A stretch of 64,000 nt of DNA from Oikopleura dioica (taxonomy: Eukaryota > Chordata > Appendicularia > Copelata > Oikopleuridae). The DNA is taken from the NCBI GenBank assembly GCA_907165135.1, contig OU015569.1, forward strand, positions 5,270,001 to 5,334,000, written 5' to 3'. Below the pieces are notes generated by a model. The model made no database searches. It was not told the DNA's origin and was given only the letters and a program-made list of their open reading frames with translations. Shown in pieces: positions 10,082 through 23,456 of this stretch. Position numbers and translations under genes: made by a program. Numbering within the stretch: the stretch's first letter is position 1; every line of letters begins with the position of its first letter.

Positions 10082-13000
10082 TGGAGAACGCCGCGCTGGA
10101 AGAGCAACCTCGCCCGCTCGAGCCTACTGTAGCTCCCGCTGAGGGAGACATACAGACAGAGACGCAGACAGAATCTCTCCTTAGCGGCATGCCCCCTTCT
10201 TCAGTTCTAGAGCAGTCTCCGGCGACCCCAGCAAGTAGCTCCCTCCAAAACAGTAATACGTATGTAGTACTAACTCATCTTCGGACTCTATTGATTACGA
10301 TTCGGTTACGATTTGCGTGTTATTGTCGGAGTAAACTCTAAGAAGGGCAGATCGATCAGTGGCAGAGCACTGGCAGGGCGGTGATTAATCCAAATTAAAA
10401 TAATTAGAAGCACTTTGGCAATTAGTTGATTAATACTCGCGCAATTATCTTAATTCCGCGCCAATTACAACAGATAAACCTGTAGAGAGAAAAAGAATGA
10501 GCTCGACTAGAACTCAACTGGCGAGCTCGTTTCTGCCGAGCAGCTAATCAAGTTACGGCTAATTGGATGATCTAATCAGCAACGTTGAGTCGTACTCCGC
10601 CGAGAAAAGCTCTCAACACCAAAAATATACTTCTCTGGTGGAGCTGTTTGTTGACAAATGATAGTTCTACACAACTAAAAATACTATACCTTCATCATTA
10701 TTTCAGTTCTCGCACCACTTTTGAAATCAATAATTTAAGCTCATCTTGCTTATAAGTTATAACAAAATTGATTGAAAATTTTACTTACTAATAGGAATCT
10801 TACAATGCCATTCTTAAGATTCGCCCTTTCAAATGCCATATGTAAAAGTGTATTCGACCACAAAAGTCCAAAATGCGTTTGTGGATTCCGGAGTTGGTTA
10901 AAATCGACCACACGATCATTTTGCGTCTAATTTTACTTTTACTCATGTTTTGTGATGATGATTGGCTTTTTCAGCATTCTGCAGAGTCAGAAGAACGCAG
11001 ACAAGACCCTCAAATGTCCAAAGTGCAACTGGCATTACAAATACATCGAGACGCTAGAAGCCCATATTAGGGAGAAACACTCAGAAGATCTTCTTCCAGG
11101 GAACGGCCGCTAAGATTTTTACGATTTTTCTCTATTTTCTATTATTGCATAAGCTTTTTCTTAAAAAGTCGACATAGAAGCATATTTTCAATTCATATTT
11201 TCAATTGATCAGAATTTACAGTGATTATTTTTGAAGAAAATCATTATTTTTGACGCTTTTTCGTGAACTTATTCTAGGAATCTCGAAAGTCTATTCTGCT
11301 TAGTTTCATGAAATAGACAATAATTAAAAGGATATTATATGTATTCGTACGATAACTTTTTCGCTGAATACTCGAACTCGATCGTAGATGAAATTATTGA
11401 AAAAGTCGTATTTCCTTTCCAAGGTGAATGCGAGCTTGGCTAATTGATTAATTAGGCAACTTAGAGAGACGATAATTAGATAATGATTAATTTATTAAGT
11501 TAAGTAATGCGAGCCTGGCTCGACGGCGGAAAGAAACGTACCAAGATCAATATTTAACGACGAAATTGTGAAAAGCGTGTTAATTGAAATTTGCTCAATT
11601 TTTAATTGGATCATTAATTCGCCACCGCCGGGCTCACCCGCCGCGGGCAAGTTTCAGAAAAAATAGTGTAATTTATGCAGCCGCGCCAAGATGCGAACAA
11701 CTCGAATTGCCGCTTTTGCCGCGAAGGAAGGAAAGGTTCACTAAAGAGACATCTTACTGTGTGTTTTTTATTTTGCATTTCATAAATATTGGGGTTCAAG
11801 TTTAATTGGTTAATTAAGTTAAGATGGTTCGAGTCTGGAATGTAGATATTGCTGAGAAATGAATTTCTTTACAAGAACTTGAATGGCTAATTTTATTTTC
11901 ACACACTAGTTTTGATATCAATAAAAAACTTAACGAATGCTTAGGATAGTCTTTTGATAGATCTTTTTACATAAATTTTTTCTATAAATTAGAGTAAGAT
12001 CTATAAATAGAAAGCAATCGCTTTCTTACCGGCTTGCAAAATCCAAGATGCGAGGGCTTTTTCCACGGAACTTTTCGTTAGGAAATCGCACCTTCAATTT
12101 TTCAATTATCAGAATTTATGATCCATTATTTATGAATCCATTATGAATATTCATTTTTCATTCGAATTTAATTTGATAATTGTTAAGAAAAAGACGGGTT
12201 TATATAAAGAGATGAGAGTATGATTATTCTCCTAATTAACACTCAATCAAATAAGTTTTACGAATCAATACCGTAATAATGAATAAAAACGTAATGGTGA
12301 ATCTTGTGGTCCGGAGTCACCCCCGTCTAGCTCGCGGAGAGTCCTACCCTTGTGGATACAAACCCTACCGCTGCGAGGTCTGTGGCTACAGCACCACCAC
12401 CAAGGGCAACCTCACAATCCACCTTCAATCAGACAAGCACAGCAACAACGTTCGAGTCCTACAAGCAGCCGGAAAACTGCCAAAGCGAATAACCGTCATG
12501 CCGGAGTCGCAACTTCATCTGAGAACGGTAAGGAAGCTAGAATTCGGTCAGTCAAAGATGAATACAGTAATGCATTGGCCAACGTTTAGTATCACTCGAT
12601 TTAATGAAGGCCGATAGCTCTTGCCGACTTGAAAGAGTCGCTTTTTCTATCGCAGCCAGTAATGATAGCTAATTAAAACCAAAGTGGCTATATAATTTGA
12701 GGTACATTGATGATCCTGCTAATCAATTCAACGGTTGAGAGATTTCTTATTTCTCTCCTCGAGGATAACTTCGTTGCCTCCCTAGTAGTAGATCGACATT
12801 CGCGACTACAACGGTGGAAGTTTACGATTTTTTAAGATTCTCCCCGAAGCGAGCGAAGAATCTTCCCGACCCTGGAAGTGTCCTCCTTGTGGATACTCTA
12901 CCGCTGTCGCGTCAAATTTAAGGATTCACCTCAGCTCAGGTAAAAATCAACAGTGTCTATATTAGTGGTTGAAAAGAGGAGGAAAGTAGTTATTCACGAT

Positions 13001-16000
13001 AAAAAATAGCAACTAAACTGTTCTTTCGTAAATTGATCTTTGCGTTAAGCAGATTTAGGGAAACATCAATCAACAGTAGCAGTGCTGGACAGCATCTTTT
13101 TCTGCGGAATCTGCTCGAAGTTTATGAGCGATTCACTGGAGTCGCTCGAGGCACACGTGAACAGCTGGCGTCAGATCGAGGAAGAGGTAGCTCTGGCACA
13201 GCAAGACGACAACTTCGTGTGCACGCTGTGCTCCTACCAAACGCAGGTAAGCAATCAAAAAGCCATTTTTGGAGTTGCTTTCCGGTCGCAGTCCCACATC
13301 AGAAGGCTAATTAGGCGTTAGGGTGCTCTCCATGTTAATTAATTAAAAAATTGCTGGCGAGGATGAAAAGCTCCCACCGCGCTGTGCTTGGCGCCAGCAC
13401 CACCGCCATCTTCAAAGGCCAGCGCCGCGGGAAATCATCTCTAGCCACTTTGGAAACCAAAAGCTAACAATTACAACCAAAATTAATACATTTTAACGTT
13501 ATCCCAATTATCTTCATCGATTTTAGAGGAAAAGGTAGAATTCGATCTTACAATTAATAATTGTTTGATATATTAATAATAAGTTTGGACGTAAAATTGT
13601 GCGTAAAAATGATCGATTGGTTTTTACTGGTTGGGGCTCTGGGCTGGAGCGAATGCGACTTGCGCCGAAGCCGTTTCGGCACCAATTCGGCATCACATTA
13701 AATAATTGAGTGGCTAAGTGCAATTAGTCCCAGCACTAACTCCTTCAGTCGCCCGAGACACTGATTCGAGCAAGAGAACAATAGTACACGCTGGAAGGAA
13801 TGCGCGCACTGCCCTCCGCGTATTTGCACTTTGTTTATTGTATTTATTCGGCGTCCTCGCTGCCAGCGTCGAAGTGCATTTAATCAGCTATTCATTTTAA
13901 TCAAATATTTAATTTGCAATTTGCACGAAAGCTGATTATGCCCAATCAAATGGCCAAGACCATTCCAGGCCCGACACGAAATTACGCTTTTTACACTCAC
14001 TCTAGATTTCTCAAAAGTTAGACAAGAACACGAGAGAAAATAAGAAACACTACACCTTGGGATAAAATAAGACCGAGGCGACTGAATATGCTATGTCTAT
14101 AAAAAGATCTTTTCATAGAATATCTTTTCTAGCCAAAAACTTCTTGAAGCCAATTAATTCGATCAAAATGACCAATTCAGGCTGAGGTGTCTAATTCTCC
14201 TCCCCTGACTGTAGCGACCTGTCTTTCCTTGTACTGATTATAAATAGTTAAGGCCCCTGACGCCAGTTACTGTGGCACAGTAGTGATACAACAGTTACTG
14301 TTCAATTATCGCTGCCAGGATGTGTTTTTACGTCTGCGTGACAATAAGTGCATTGCAAATTTGATTGGGCATTTTATTTCTGATCGAATCGCGAATCCAC
14401 TTTTCAATCTTGTTTTTAAAGAGACCAAAAAAGCGAAAATTAAAATTAACTTTTTCATTTTTTCAGCTGAAGTCGAACTTTACGATTCACTGCAAAACCG
14501 ACAAGCACATCAGTAGACAGCAGCTAGCCGCGCACATTCGAGAAGGAGGTCCTCAGAACGAGTGGAGACTCAGGTTTGCTTTCCTTTCCATTTACCCGTA
14601 ATTACGTAATGTAGGTATCTTCCACAGGGCTTGCAACTGGTCTGCCAGCTCTGTCAGTTCACCGCCGCCAGTTGGGACGGGTTAAAGCTACATGCTGCCA
14701 GTGAGAAGCACATTCATCACGTTCAACTTTACCAGGTAAATCGAGCAGTTGAGATCCATTCAAGAGTTTTTTCATTGATTTTCGTTACTTTCAAAATGTA
14801 GGAAAATATTGACGTGTTCGTTTTTGTGATTGAGAATGGGGCGGTATTTGCTCAGTTTTCCCATAAAGGTGGAGGGACATTTGCAGAGGAAGAGCCGCTG
14901 CGGAACCAAATGTTTTAGTCCATAATTACTAGGTGTAATTGTAGAAAAATGGACCCCATGATCGCACTTGTAAAACTCCAATTATGATGCAGATTTAGAA
15001 TCCCCAGGTCGCGGCGAACATTTTGATACCAAGGTCACCGGAATCAGACTTGATTTTCGACCGATAATGAGCATCTGAAGTCCCCAAATGAGCGCTAGAA
15101 ATTTTCGAGCGGCCGGAAAGGCATGAATACTCCATCCAGTCATTTAACCAATAGTCCCAGTTTGTAGAGCAGGTTCTATTCTACTAGAATCAATTCACAG
15201 AAGTTGTGAACAGGGACTCTTGTAAGGACCAGCGCCGAAAGAGGCCCCCAAAAGGTGCAAAATCGAGGTGAAATCGTGAGTGCGAGTTCTCGGAAACCAA
15301 ATTTGGCATTGATTTCCCCATTTTTCGGCTTCTTCTGGCGCTCATTCTCACTAGAGTCCCTGTTCACAACTTCTGTGAATTGATTCTAGGAGAATTGAAC
15401 CTGCTCTACAAACTGAGACTATTGGTTGAATGACTAGATGGAGTATTCATCCCTTTCCTGGCGCTCGAAGATTTCTAGCGCTCATTTTGGGACTTCAGAT
15501 GCTCATTATCGGTCGAAAATCTAGTCTGATTCCGGTGATCTTGGTATCAAAATGATCGCCGCGACCTGGGGATTCTAAATCTGCATCATAATTGGAGTTT
15601 TACAAGGGCGATCATGGGGTCCATTTTTCTACCATTACACCTAATAATTACTCTCGACGGGCTGTTATCAGGAGATAGGCCGAGATCCTGGCCCGGCGCG
15701 GGCGAAACATTTTAATCGTCGGGTGGCCCCTTATCATCACATCGCACCCCGTCGGGTCGCACTGATTATAACCTGCCGAGCTCCAAATTATACAGAACGC
15801 GGCGAAAGCAAAAATGAACATCAGATTATATAGTTTCTCCCCTATCTCGATTTTATCCGCCATGGAGTTTTTCTCGAATTTCAGTCATTGATTAGAAAAT
15901 GCTAACTGTACTCAACCTCGTTTTGGCATTTAGCGACTTGGGTGAAAATAATCAAAACAAGGCACTCGAAACCATTTGATAAATTTGCTATGTTGGTTGT

Positions 16001-19000
16001 TAGAGGATTAAAATGAGTTGATTGGAAATGCAAAATTAGAAGTGATAGAAAGTAGCAAGCTATATTCGGTGGCGAGGAAGGGAGATCGATCTTCTCCTGA
16101 TGAGGTGCGGAGGAGATGATCCACTGTCGACGAGATGATCCTCAGCTGCCTTTCTACTTTTGTCAAACCAGATTCGCGGATAATTTCGCGCAATTGTTAT
16201 ATATTAATCACTCATTAATTCAAGTCATTAATCAGAGAATCAATACGCCTGCTATTCAACCAGAAAAGAGTAATTGCAGCGTTGCTCACTCATTTGAACT
16301 AACACTTTTCTTTTCAACAGAGAGGACCGAGCAGTGCGCAAATAAAAATGAATACTTTGAATTGAATGAATCTTGAGATATTCGTTTAGAAAGTAAAGGA
16401 GCATCAACTCTCGCCCGAGTGTTCCGCGTGCGGCCAAGTCTTCAAATCGAAGCTGGAACAAGTTCGACACGCTATGGACAGCAACCACCCACTGAAACTG
16501 CCCCAAACTAAAGGTATGAACTGCTTGAACCTGGCTATTTTAAATGGCTACTCGGAAACGAAAGATTCTAGTGGAGATTTCTCCGAGAAGCTCTGCTTTG
16601 TTTTCTCTATTTTCCTGTGGTTCTGTTATAAAACGCATGTATATAAGTGTAAATCCCGTAACTAACAGTAATTAGATGGAGACGCTCCGAACTTTCAAAA
16701 TGGAGCAAGCGACGAGCATCCCTGCCCACTTTGCCTGGTAAGTCGTTCTATCACTTCGCTCGGGTTTGTGTTTACTGTTGGCGCTTGAGCGGAAGAGGCT
16801 CACCCCGGATTTTCCCGCATTTTTGTGAGGAAGACAACAATTAGCCATGTTGGCGGTTGTTGTTATTGTGAATCAATTGAGGCAATTTGGATGTGCGCGG
16901 ATTGCGCTAATTTAGTCGGGCGCGGGCGATTGCGTGGCTTAGTACTTGATCCTGTAGAAAGTGGATCTGGTTAATTTTATTCGCATTTCGTGGGGCAGGT
17001 TTCGAGTATCCCGCCTGTCTGAATTAAAATTTGATCGCTTTGGATAATTTCATTATGTGTGAAATTCGATCGATTAATAATTAATGATGATTAAGTGATG
17101 TACCCAAAAAGTCAGCCGGGGCGGCATTTGTGGCTCCGTCCGACACCCGCAAGTTGATCCATTAAACTCATCCCGTTAATGGACGCCTAATTACAACTGA
17201 CTGACATCACCTCCGCCAAATAGCCAGCGAATTAATGCCTTCTTGTTCAGGAGGCGATCTCGGAGAAGAAACTCGAGCTCCACCTGCGCCACACTCACCA
17301 GGTCTGCCCAGAAGTCGCTCAGCGTCTCGTCTTCCAACAGTCCAATCAGTTCAACCCTTACTGCGCTCCCAAGATGGCGGCGCAACCCTTCAACGGCCTA
17401 CTCAACAAACTTGTGCAGCGAGCCTCAACAACAACTTTCGACAACGAGCTCCAACGCCAACTGCACCAAATGGCCCCAACTCCACCCGCACAGCCACCAT
17501 CGGTTCAACAACTCATCCAGCAGCTCAACGCCAAAGCCACTCCTCCGCCCGTTGCAAATCAACTACAAATGGACTGGGCACAGCGTTTATCGGCGAGCGC
17601 CGGAGCTGCGATGAATCCTATCCTTGCCCAGCTCATTCTAAACCAGTTTCAATCCGCCAGCGACACAAGTCAGAATGAGCAGAAAGTAAAGAAGGAAGAG
17701 GAAAATGAGGCGTCGCGCAAATCCTCTATCGACAACAACCAGGATACGGCGGAGTTTTCGGATGAAGAGAATCAAAATCCGCTTCAGATCGTCGAAATGG
17801 AAAATGAAGAGACAAAGAAGTCGGAGAACAACTCTGAGTCTAGGAGCAATAATTCCGCAGCAAACTCAGAGAACGGAAATTCCACAAAAGAGGAGGGGAA
17901 TCGACGAATGCGCACTTTGATCTCTCCCGAGCAAGCGGAGATCCTCTACCAGGAGTATTTGAAGGTAACTCTAGCGTCTTAAGCCGACAGTAATGAAGCA
18001 TCATCGAATAATTGCCCGGGCTATTAGTCAACGTAGCGTTTGCTATTTCTCTTCTCCCTTCGCGAAAATGACCTAATTGCAGCTTATTTGGTTCCAAAAG
18101 GTTCAGCCTGCAAGGTGCTACCGAAACAGTTCTAATTGCTGAGCCTTTGAAACAAGTGTATAATTTACCGCAAATTAACTCATGGCAGCATCGGTTTACG
18201 GCGTGCCGACCATAATTATCCATTTTCGCACCCGGCAAGGGCAAAAATCACCAATTAATCATCCTCAGCCGTGCCCTTCCGCGAACGCTTGTGATGGGCA
18301 ACCGCCTAAACGTTCCGAGCTAACTTTTCAATTTGTATTCTAGGACAATTGCCCTCCTCGCCATCGTTTGGAAGATATCGCGCAAAGCACCGGTCTTAAA
18401 CGACGAGTGGTTCAGGTCTGGTTCCAAAACACACGTGCTAGAGAACGAAAGGGACAGTATCGCTCAGTCTCACACTTCGCCAGCGCCAAGAAACAGGGCG
18501 TCAATCCCATAAGCAGTAACTCGCTACTCAGCTTGGCTGGAATGAGCGCTAGAAGTCAACAGAACGAAAAAGATCTTGATCGTAAGTGTCCGCTGATGGC
18601 GCTGTTTTATCCCAGCCAATCAGAAATTAGTACTTATCTAAAAATTTATTCAAGTATCTGAATCTGGCTCTAAGAGCTATCCTGCTTCACCTGAAGGATT
18701 TGGCCTTTCCTCGCTCGACGATGACTCTGCACTGCCTACAATGCTGAAGCTCTCGCAAAAGAAAACCTTCGCCAACAACAACTACGTGAAAACACCCAGT
18801 CCGGGCAGCCAAGCGACAGGAAGACTGAGTGCGGATGGATCAGAATCAGGCCAGAAACGTTCTCGAACTCAGCTTTCCCAAGGCCAGGTGATGGCAATGC
18901 AGAGCACCTTCGAAATGTACAGAAGCCCTAGTTTGGCCGAATGCGAAATTCTTGGCAATGGAATTGGCCTTGCTAGACGCGTTGTACAGGTATTTACAGT

Positions 19001-20747
19001 AAAATTTAGCTGAAGAAAAAATCAAAGCGGCTAATCGAATAAGTAACTGCGGGGGTGTTTTTAGTTGCGGATGAACGTAATCAAGTCTTGCTAATTAGTT
19101 TATATGAAATATCGTATTAGGCTTAGCTTGGGAACGGTGGGAGAGTTTTGTGTTGTGCGCTGAGCACTGAAACATTGATGTTTTGCAAGCTAATCTCGTT
19201 AGATGCCTCTACAGACTTAGATTTTGGCAGCGCTTGAATTTAATGAATACCTGTGAGTCGGGCATTGTCGGATCGGAACTTTGTATTTCCCCCGTCCGCT
19301 AGAACTCGCAGCTGCTCTGGCTGAGTGCATAAGTTACCCCTTGCGCACTGTTTAATTAATGCTGGGGCTTTGCCGTGAGTGCGCGCAAACCCTATCATTA
19401 ACTCATTTAAAGGTTTTTACGATTAAATACGCTGCTTCCAAATATTCGTAAAGAGAATTCGTCGCGGTAAAGGAATTGTGGTGATTTGTGCATTAGACTT
19501 AATCTCGCAAGATTACCGCCGCCGGTTAAACGGCGCCCGCTAGCAACTGATGCATCAAGGGTGCACGCTCTAGAATACCTTTTTTCTCGCATATGGTGAC
19601 ACTTTTGTTTTATGGCATGGCATAATTATAATTATAATAAAGCAAGAAATCTATGTTCAGAGATTGTTTCTTTATGCATTTTTGTTCTGAGCAAATAGCT
19701 TAGGAAAGATAATTGAGCTTGTCTAGAGATAGTATCTTGAATTACACGAATGAGTTACTGTAACTAACAGACCTTTCGTATGTGACGTTTAATGTTTCTA
19801 GCAAAGATTTGACATATGAAAATTTGCGCAATGAGAAGAAAATATTCTGGGCCACCCTAGGACCGCGCAACACTCTCCTCTCAATTCAGTGCGACCACAC
19901 GGTGATTAATGGACGCAGCGAGGGATTACCGGGACCAGTTAAACCCCAATCACCGACAAAAATTACTAGTAAAATACGTCTTCGGGAAAAGCTACCGCTA
20001 AACCCTTAATTTTGGCCGCAATGGTGCGTGCGCTAGGAGCTCGATATAAGTCGCCTAGTTAGCCTAATGAGTTGCATGCCCAGCGCCGGCCGGGCAGACT
20101 ATATCGGCAGTAAGACCCCATAATTCCGCCGTTAAATTATAGTCATTTCTGGAATTATAATTATATATTCGATATTCATCAAATGAGCCGCGCGTGGTTG
20201 ATTGAGCCTCCCATCGCAGTACTCACATTAGACTCTTACTCATCACCATGTTTCAGGTTTGGTTCCAGAATCACCGCGCAAAGGAGCGCCGAAACCGTGC
20301 CGCCAGAGGAGAAACTCCGGAACCACCTTCTCCGGAGCCGCCGAAGGTGTGCTCTATTTGCAACGTTCCAATTGAAGGCCATACGGTATGATACAATATA
20401 AAAAAAAAGTATATATACAATTTTTCAAGGAGCTCCGTGAACATCTTTTCTCCGCTGCTCACATCAACCAGCTAAAGATCACGCAGGGAATCACAAACAA
20501 CCCAAGTCCCCCTTCTTCCGTCACCGTGGATGGCGGACTGGAAAGTAATAATTTGTTGGGCAATATACTCGGAGGACAGAACAGCCAGGCAATGGCAAAC
20601 TTCACGATATTCGCCAATATCCAGCGCATCATGGCGTCGCATGGGCTCGCCGCAACTGGCGTTAACCCTGCCCCGCTCGTCAACCCACTAACAAGCGAGC
20701 TCCCCTCTTCTGCCACAGTTTGCGAAGTGAACGAATCGGAGAACTGA
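10078..20747 (+). CDS. ZFHX: ZFHX (ATBF1/zfh2-type) zinc-finger homeodomain transcription factor
   Basis: Fourteen exons traced: 10078-10259, 10975-11100, 12317-12527, about 12890-12939, 13059-13246, 14467-14573, 14615-14735, 16390-16513, 16676-16737, 17251-17964, 18345-18581, 18655-18989, 20257-20385, 20430-20747. Nine C2H2 modules are visible, starting with [10 protein letters not shown], then [16 protein letters not shown], both hallmark ZFHX sequences. Homeodomain 1 runs [16 protein letters not shown] to [16 protein letters not shown] across 17900-18450. Homeodomain 2 runs [15 protein letters not shown] to [14 protein letters not shown] across the 18989/20257 junction. A last zinc finger ([12 protein letters not shown]...HLFSAAH) follows as in vertebrate ZFHX3/4. 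Vertebrate proteins have about four homeodomains, so this copy is reduced to two. The family controls neuronal and muscle differentiation. Introns of up to 1.9 kb contrast with the neighbours. Intron 2 has no GT donor, and one intron carries a hAT-like element. Confidence 0.93.
14930..15643. mobile_element. hAT-like palindromic MITE, copy A (714 bp)
   Basis: Almost the whole element is an imperfect inverted repeat with a centre near 15285. The left end reads TAGGTGTAATTGTAGAAAAA and the right end is its near complement ending TACACCTA. An 8-bp target duplication, ataattac, flanks it (14922-14929 and 15644-15651). The 8-bp duplication and TA(G) start suggest hAT-superfamily mobilisation. It lies in a ZFHX intron (between the exons ending 14735 and starting 16390) and has no coding potential. 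A second copy is at 44836-45559. Confidence 0.88.
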
Positions 20748-21528
20748 TAATAATACGACCCTCTCGCAATTCCCAAGTTCAAAAATCATTGTGACTTTGA
20801 CAGACAGACAATCAGCTATTTATTCATTCATTTTATTTTCAACTCACGAACATGCACTGTACTGTAAATACGCAAGAATTATAAAGTCCTCATTCACCTC
20901 TATTATCTTATTATACATAGGCTTACCGCGGCTAGAAGCTATTTTCCAGGTTCTTTTGAATAATCTCACCAAACTACGAATACATATACTTCAAGACACG
21001 CTTGGAAAAGTTGATCAATTAGATTTTTCAAAATGGATCTTCTTGTTGCTTTTTTTGACAGATTTTTGTGGAGAAAATTGGCACTCATATCAGTTGAAGC
21101 CAATTTTGAGCACCTGCTAGTTTGATTTTGATAATTTTGTGCATACCAAGTGAAAGTTGAGGTCAGCCTGAATCGATAGAGTCAAAAATTTTATGCCAAC
21201 TTAGTTTTTCACACTTTCCCAGGGCTCCAAAGTTGACCAAGACTGTCAGATCTGAAATTTCAGAAATATCAAATTCTGATATAGGGGTGCTATGATGACG
21301 TTCTATAGCTTAAATGAAAGCTTATGATTCACTTGATTCAGTGAGGCGGTATTTTTCAACCAGCCGGTCATTCTCGCGGTTCATCGCGGTTCACTTCGAT
21401 TTTTGCATTTTTTCACGTTGTAACCAAATTTTAACTAATAAAAACTCGGCCAGTTAATGGCCACTTATAGTCACCTTTGGTCTAGTTCGGCCGGAGGACC
21501 CCGGAGGACCTCCCTGCTGGAAGACCAT

Positions 21529-22113
21529 GACGATTTTCAATAAGGATTTCTGAGTGACTTCTGACCCTCCTTTTTATGAGCTAATTGAAAAGAGCGTAAA
21601 AGTTATCCCAGATTTCCCAGGAAAAGGATGAAATTCCGAAGAAATAGCTTCATGACACGTGACTGAAGTCCCAAAAGTACCAAAACTTTCCCGCCCGGGC
21701 ATTTTCGACTCGTCTGAGATACAAGAGCTTGTAATAGCTCAAAATGATCGTCTTGGCGAGCTCTTGGTGGGCATCATATTTTCATCCCTCTTCAACCCTT
21801 TTTCATCCCTTTATCTATTGCTCGAAAAAAGAAATTTAAAAAATGCGTTGAAAAGGGATGAAAACTTAATGCCCACCAAGAGCTCGCAGAGACGATTATT
21901 TTGAGCTATTACAAGCCTTATCAGCTCAGACGAGTCGAAAATGCTCGAGCGGGAAAGTTTGAGTTTTTGGGACTTCAGTCACGTGCCATCGCATCATTCT
22001 TTCGAAAATTTCATCCTTTTCCTGGGAAATCTGGGATAACTTTTACGCTCTTTTCAATGAGCTAATAAAAGGGAGGTCAGGATTTCACTCAGAAATCCTT
22101 ATTGAAAATCGTC
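21529..22113. mobile_element. 585-bp palindromic element inserted in the left arm of the foldback
   Basis: The ends GACGATTTTCAATAAGG and CCTTATTGAAAATCGTC are inverted, and most of the interior is also palindromic. It is flanked by a 3-bp duplication, cat (21526-21528 and 22114-22116). The matching site in the right arm (near 23720) is uninterrupted, giving a natural empty site. The superfamily is unclear; 3-bp duplications occur in PIF/Harbinger and some other cut-and-paste groups. Confidence 0.85.
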
Positions 22114-22383
22114 CATCCGCTGGAAGACCAATATTAAAATATTCAATATATGGCCGCGCTCGGCCAGTAAATGGCCACCTATGGCCAACAGTGGTCTAGT
22201 TCGGCCGGAGGAACCCCGGAGGACTTCCCAGGTGGAAGACTATCAGCTAAAAGACCAAAATTATATAATCCTATGGAATGCCTTGCTGGGCTAAGAATTG
22301 AAACTTTAGGCAAACTTTGGTCACTTTTTGCCGGAGGACCCCCGGAGGACCCCTTTTGCCGGATGACAATCTACTAAAAGAGG

Positions 22384-23456
22384 TCCGTTTATTCTTTTAA
22401 ATCAGAGTCAGGGCGAAGCCGACCCGAAGGGGAAGCAACGCCCGTTTATTATTTTAAATCAGAAGCAGGGCGAAGCCGACCCGAAGGTGAGGCCACGCCC
22501 GATTATTCTTTTCAATCAGAGTCAGGGCGAAGCCGACCCGAAGGGGAGGCCACGCCCGTTTATTCTTTTAAATCAGAGTCAGGGCGAAGCCGACCCGAAG
22601 GGGATGCCACGTCCGTTTATTCTTTTAAATCAGAGTCAGGGCGAAGCCGACCCGAAGGGGAAGCAACGCCCGTTTATTATTTAAAATCAGAAGCAGGGCG
22701 AAGCCGACCCGAAGGGGAGGCCACGCCCGTTTATACTTTTCAATCAGAGTCAGGGCGAAGCCGACCCGAAGGGAGGCCACGCCCGTTTATACTTTCAATC
22801 AGAGTCAGGGCGAAGCCGACCTGAAGGAGGCCACGCCCGATTATTCTTTTCAATCAGAGTCGGGGCGAAGCCGACCCGAAGGGAGGCCACGCCCGATTAT
22901 TCTTTCAATCAGAGTAAGGGCGAAGCCGACCCGAAAGGGAGGCAACGCCCATTAATTATTTTAAATCAGAAGCAGGTCGAAGCCGACCCGAAGGGGAGGC
23001 CACGCCCGATTATTCTTTTCAATCAGAGTCAGGACAAAGCCGACCCAAAGGGGAAGCCACGCCCGATTTTTTTTTTCAATCAGAGTCAGGGCGCCTCTGA
23101 TTTAAAAGAATAAACGGACGTGGCATCCCCTTCGGGTCGGCTTCGCCCTGACTCTGATTTAAAAGAATAAACGGGCGTGGCCTCCTTCGGGTCGGCTTCG
23201 CCCTGACTCTGATTGAAAAGAATAATCGGGCGTGGCCTCCCTTCGGGTCGGCTTCGCCCTGACTCTGATTGAAAGAATAATCGGGCGTGGCCTCCTTCGG
23301 GTCGGCTTCGCCCTGACTCTGATTGAAAAGAATAATCGGGCGTGGCCTCACCTTCGGGTCGGCTTCGCCCTGCTTCTGATTTAAAATAATAAACGGGCGT
23401 TGCTTCCCTTCGGGTCGGCTTCGCCCTGACTCTGATTTAAAAGAATAAACGGACCT
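22384..23456. repeat. 58-bp minisatellite in opposed orientations
   Basis: The unit contains GGGCGAAGCCGACCCGAAGG and ACGCCCGTTTATTCTTTTAA. About 12 copies run forward to about 23092, then about six run in reverse to 23456. Units differ by short indels and a few substitutions, and some forward and reverse units are closer to each other than to neighbours. This is the core of the foldback element. It gives open frames in both directions that are not genes. Confidence 0.88.

Noticed and set aside
22487-23351. Repetitive open frames encoding LNQSQGEADPKG-type repeats
   Set aside because: They follow from the minisatellite unit and small indels, occur on both strands, and break at unit indels.
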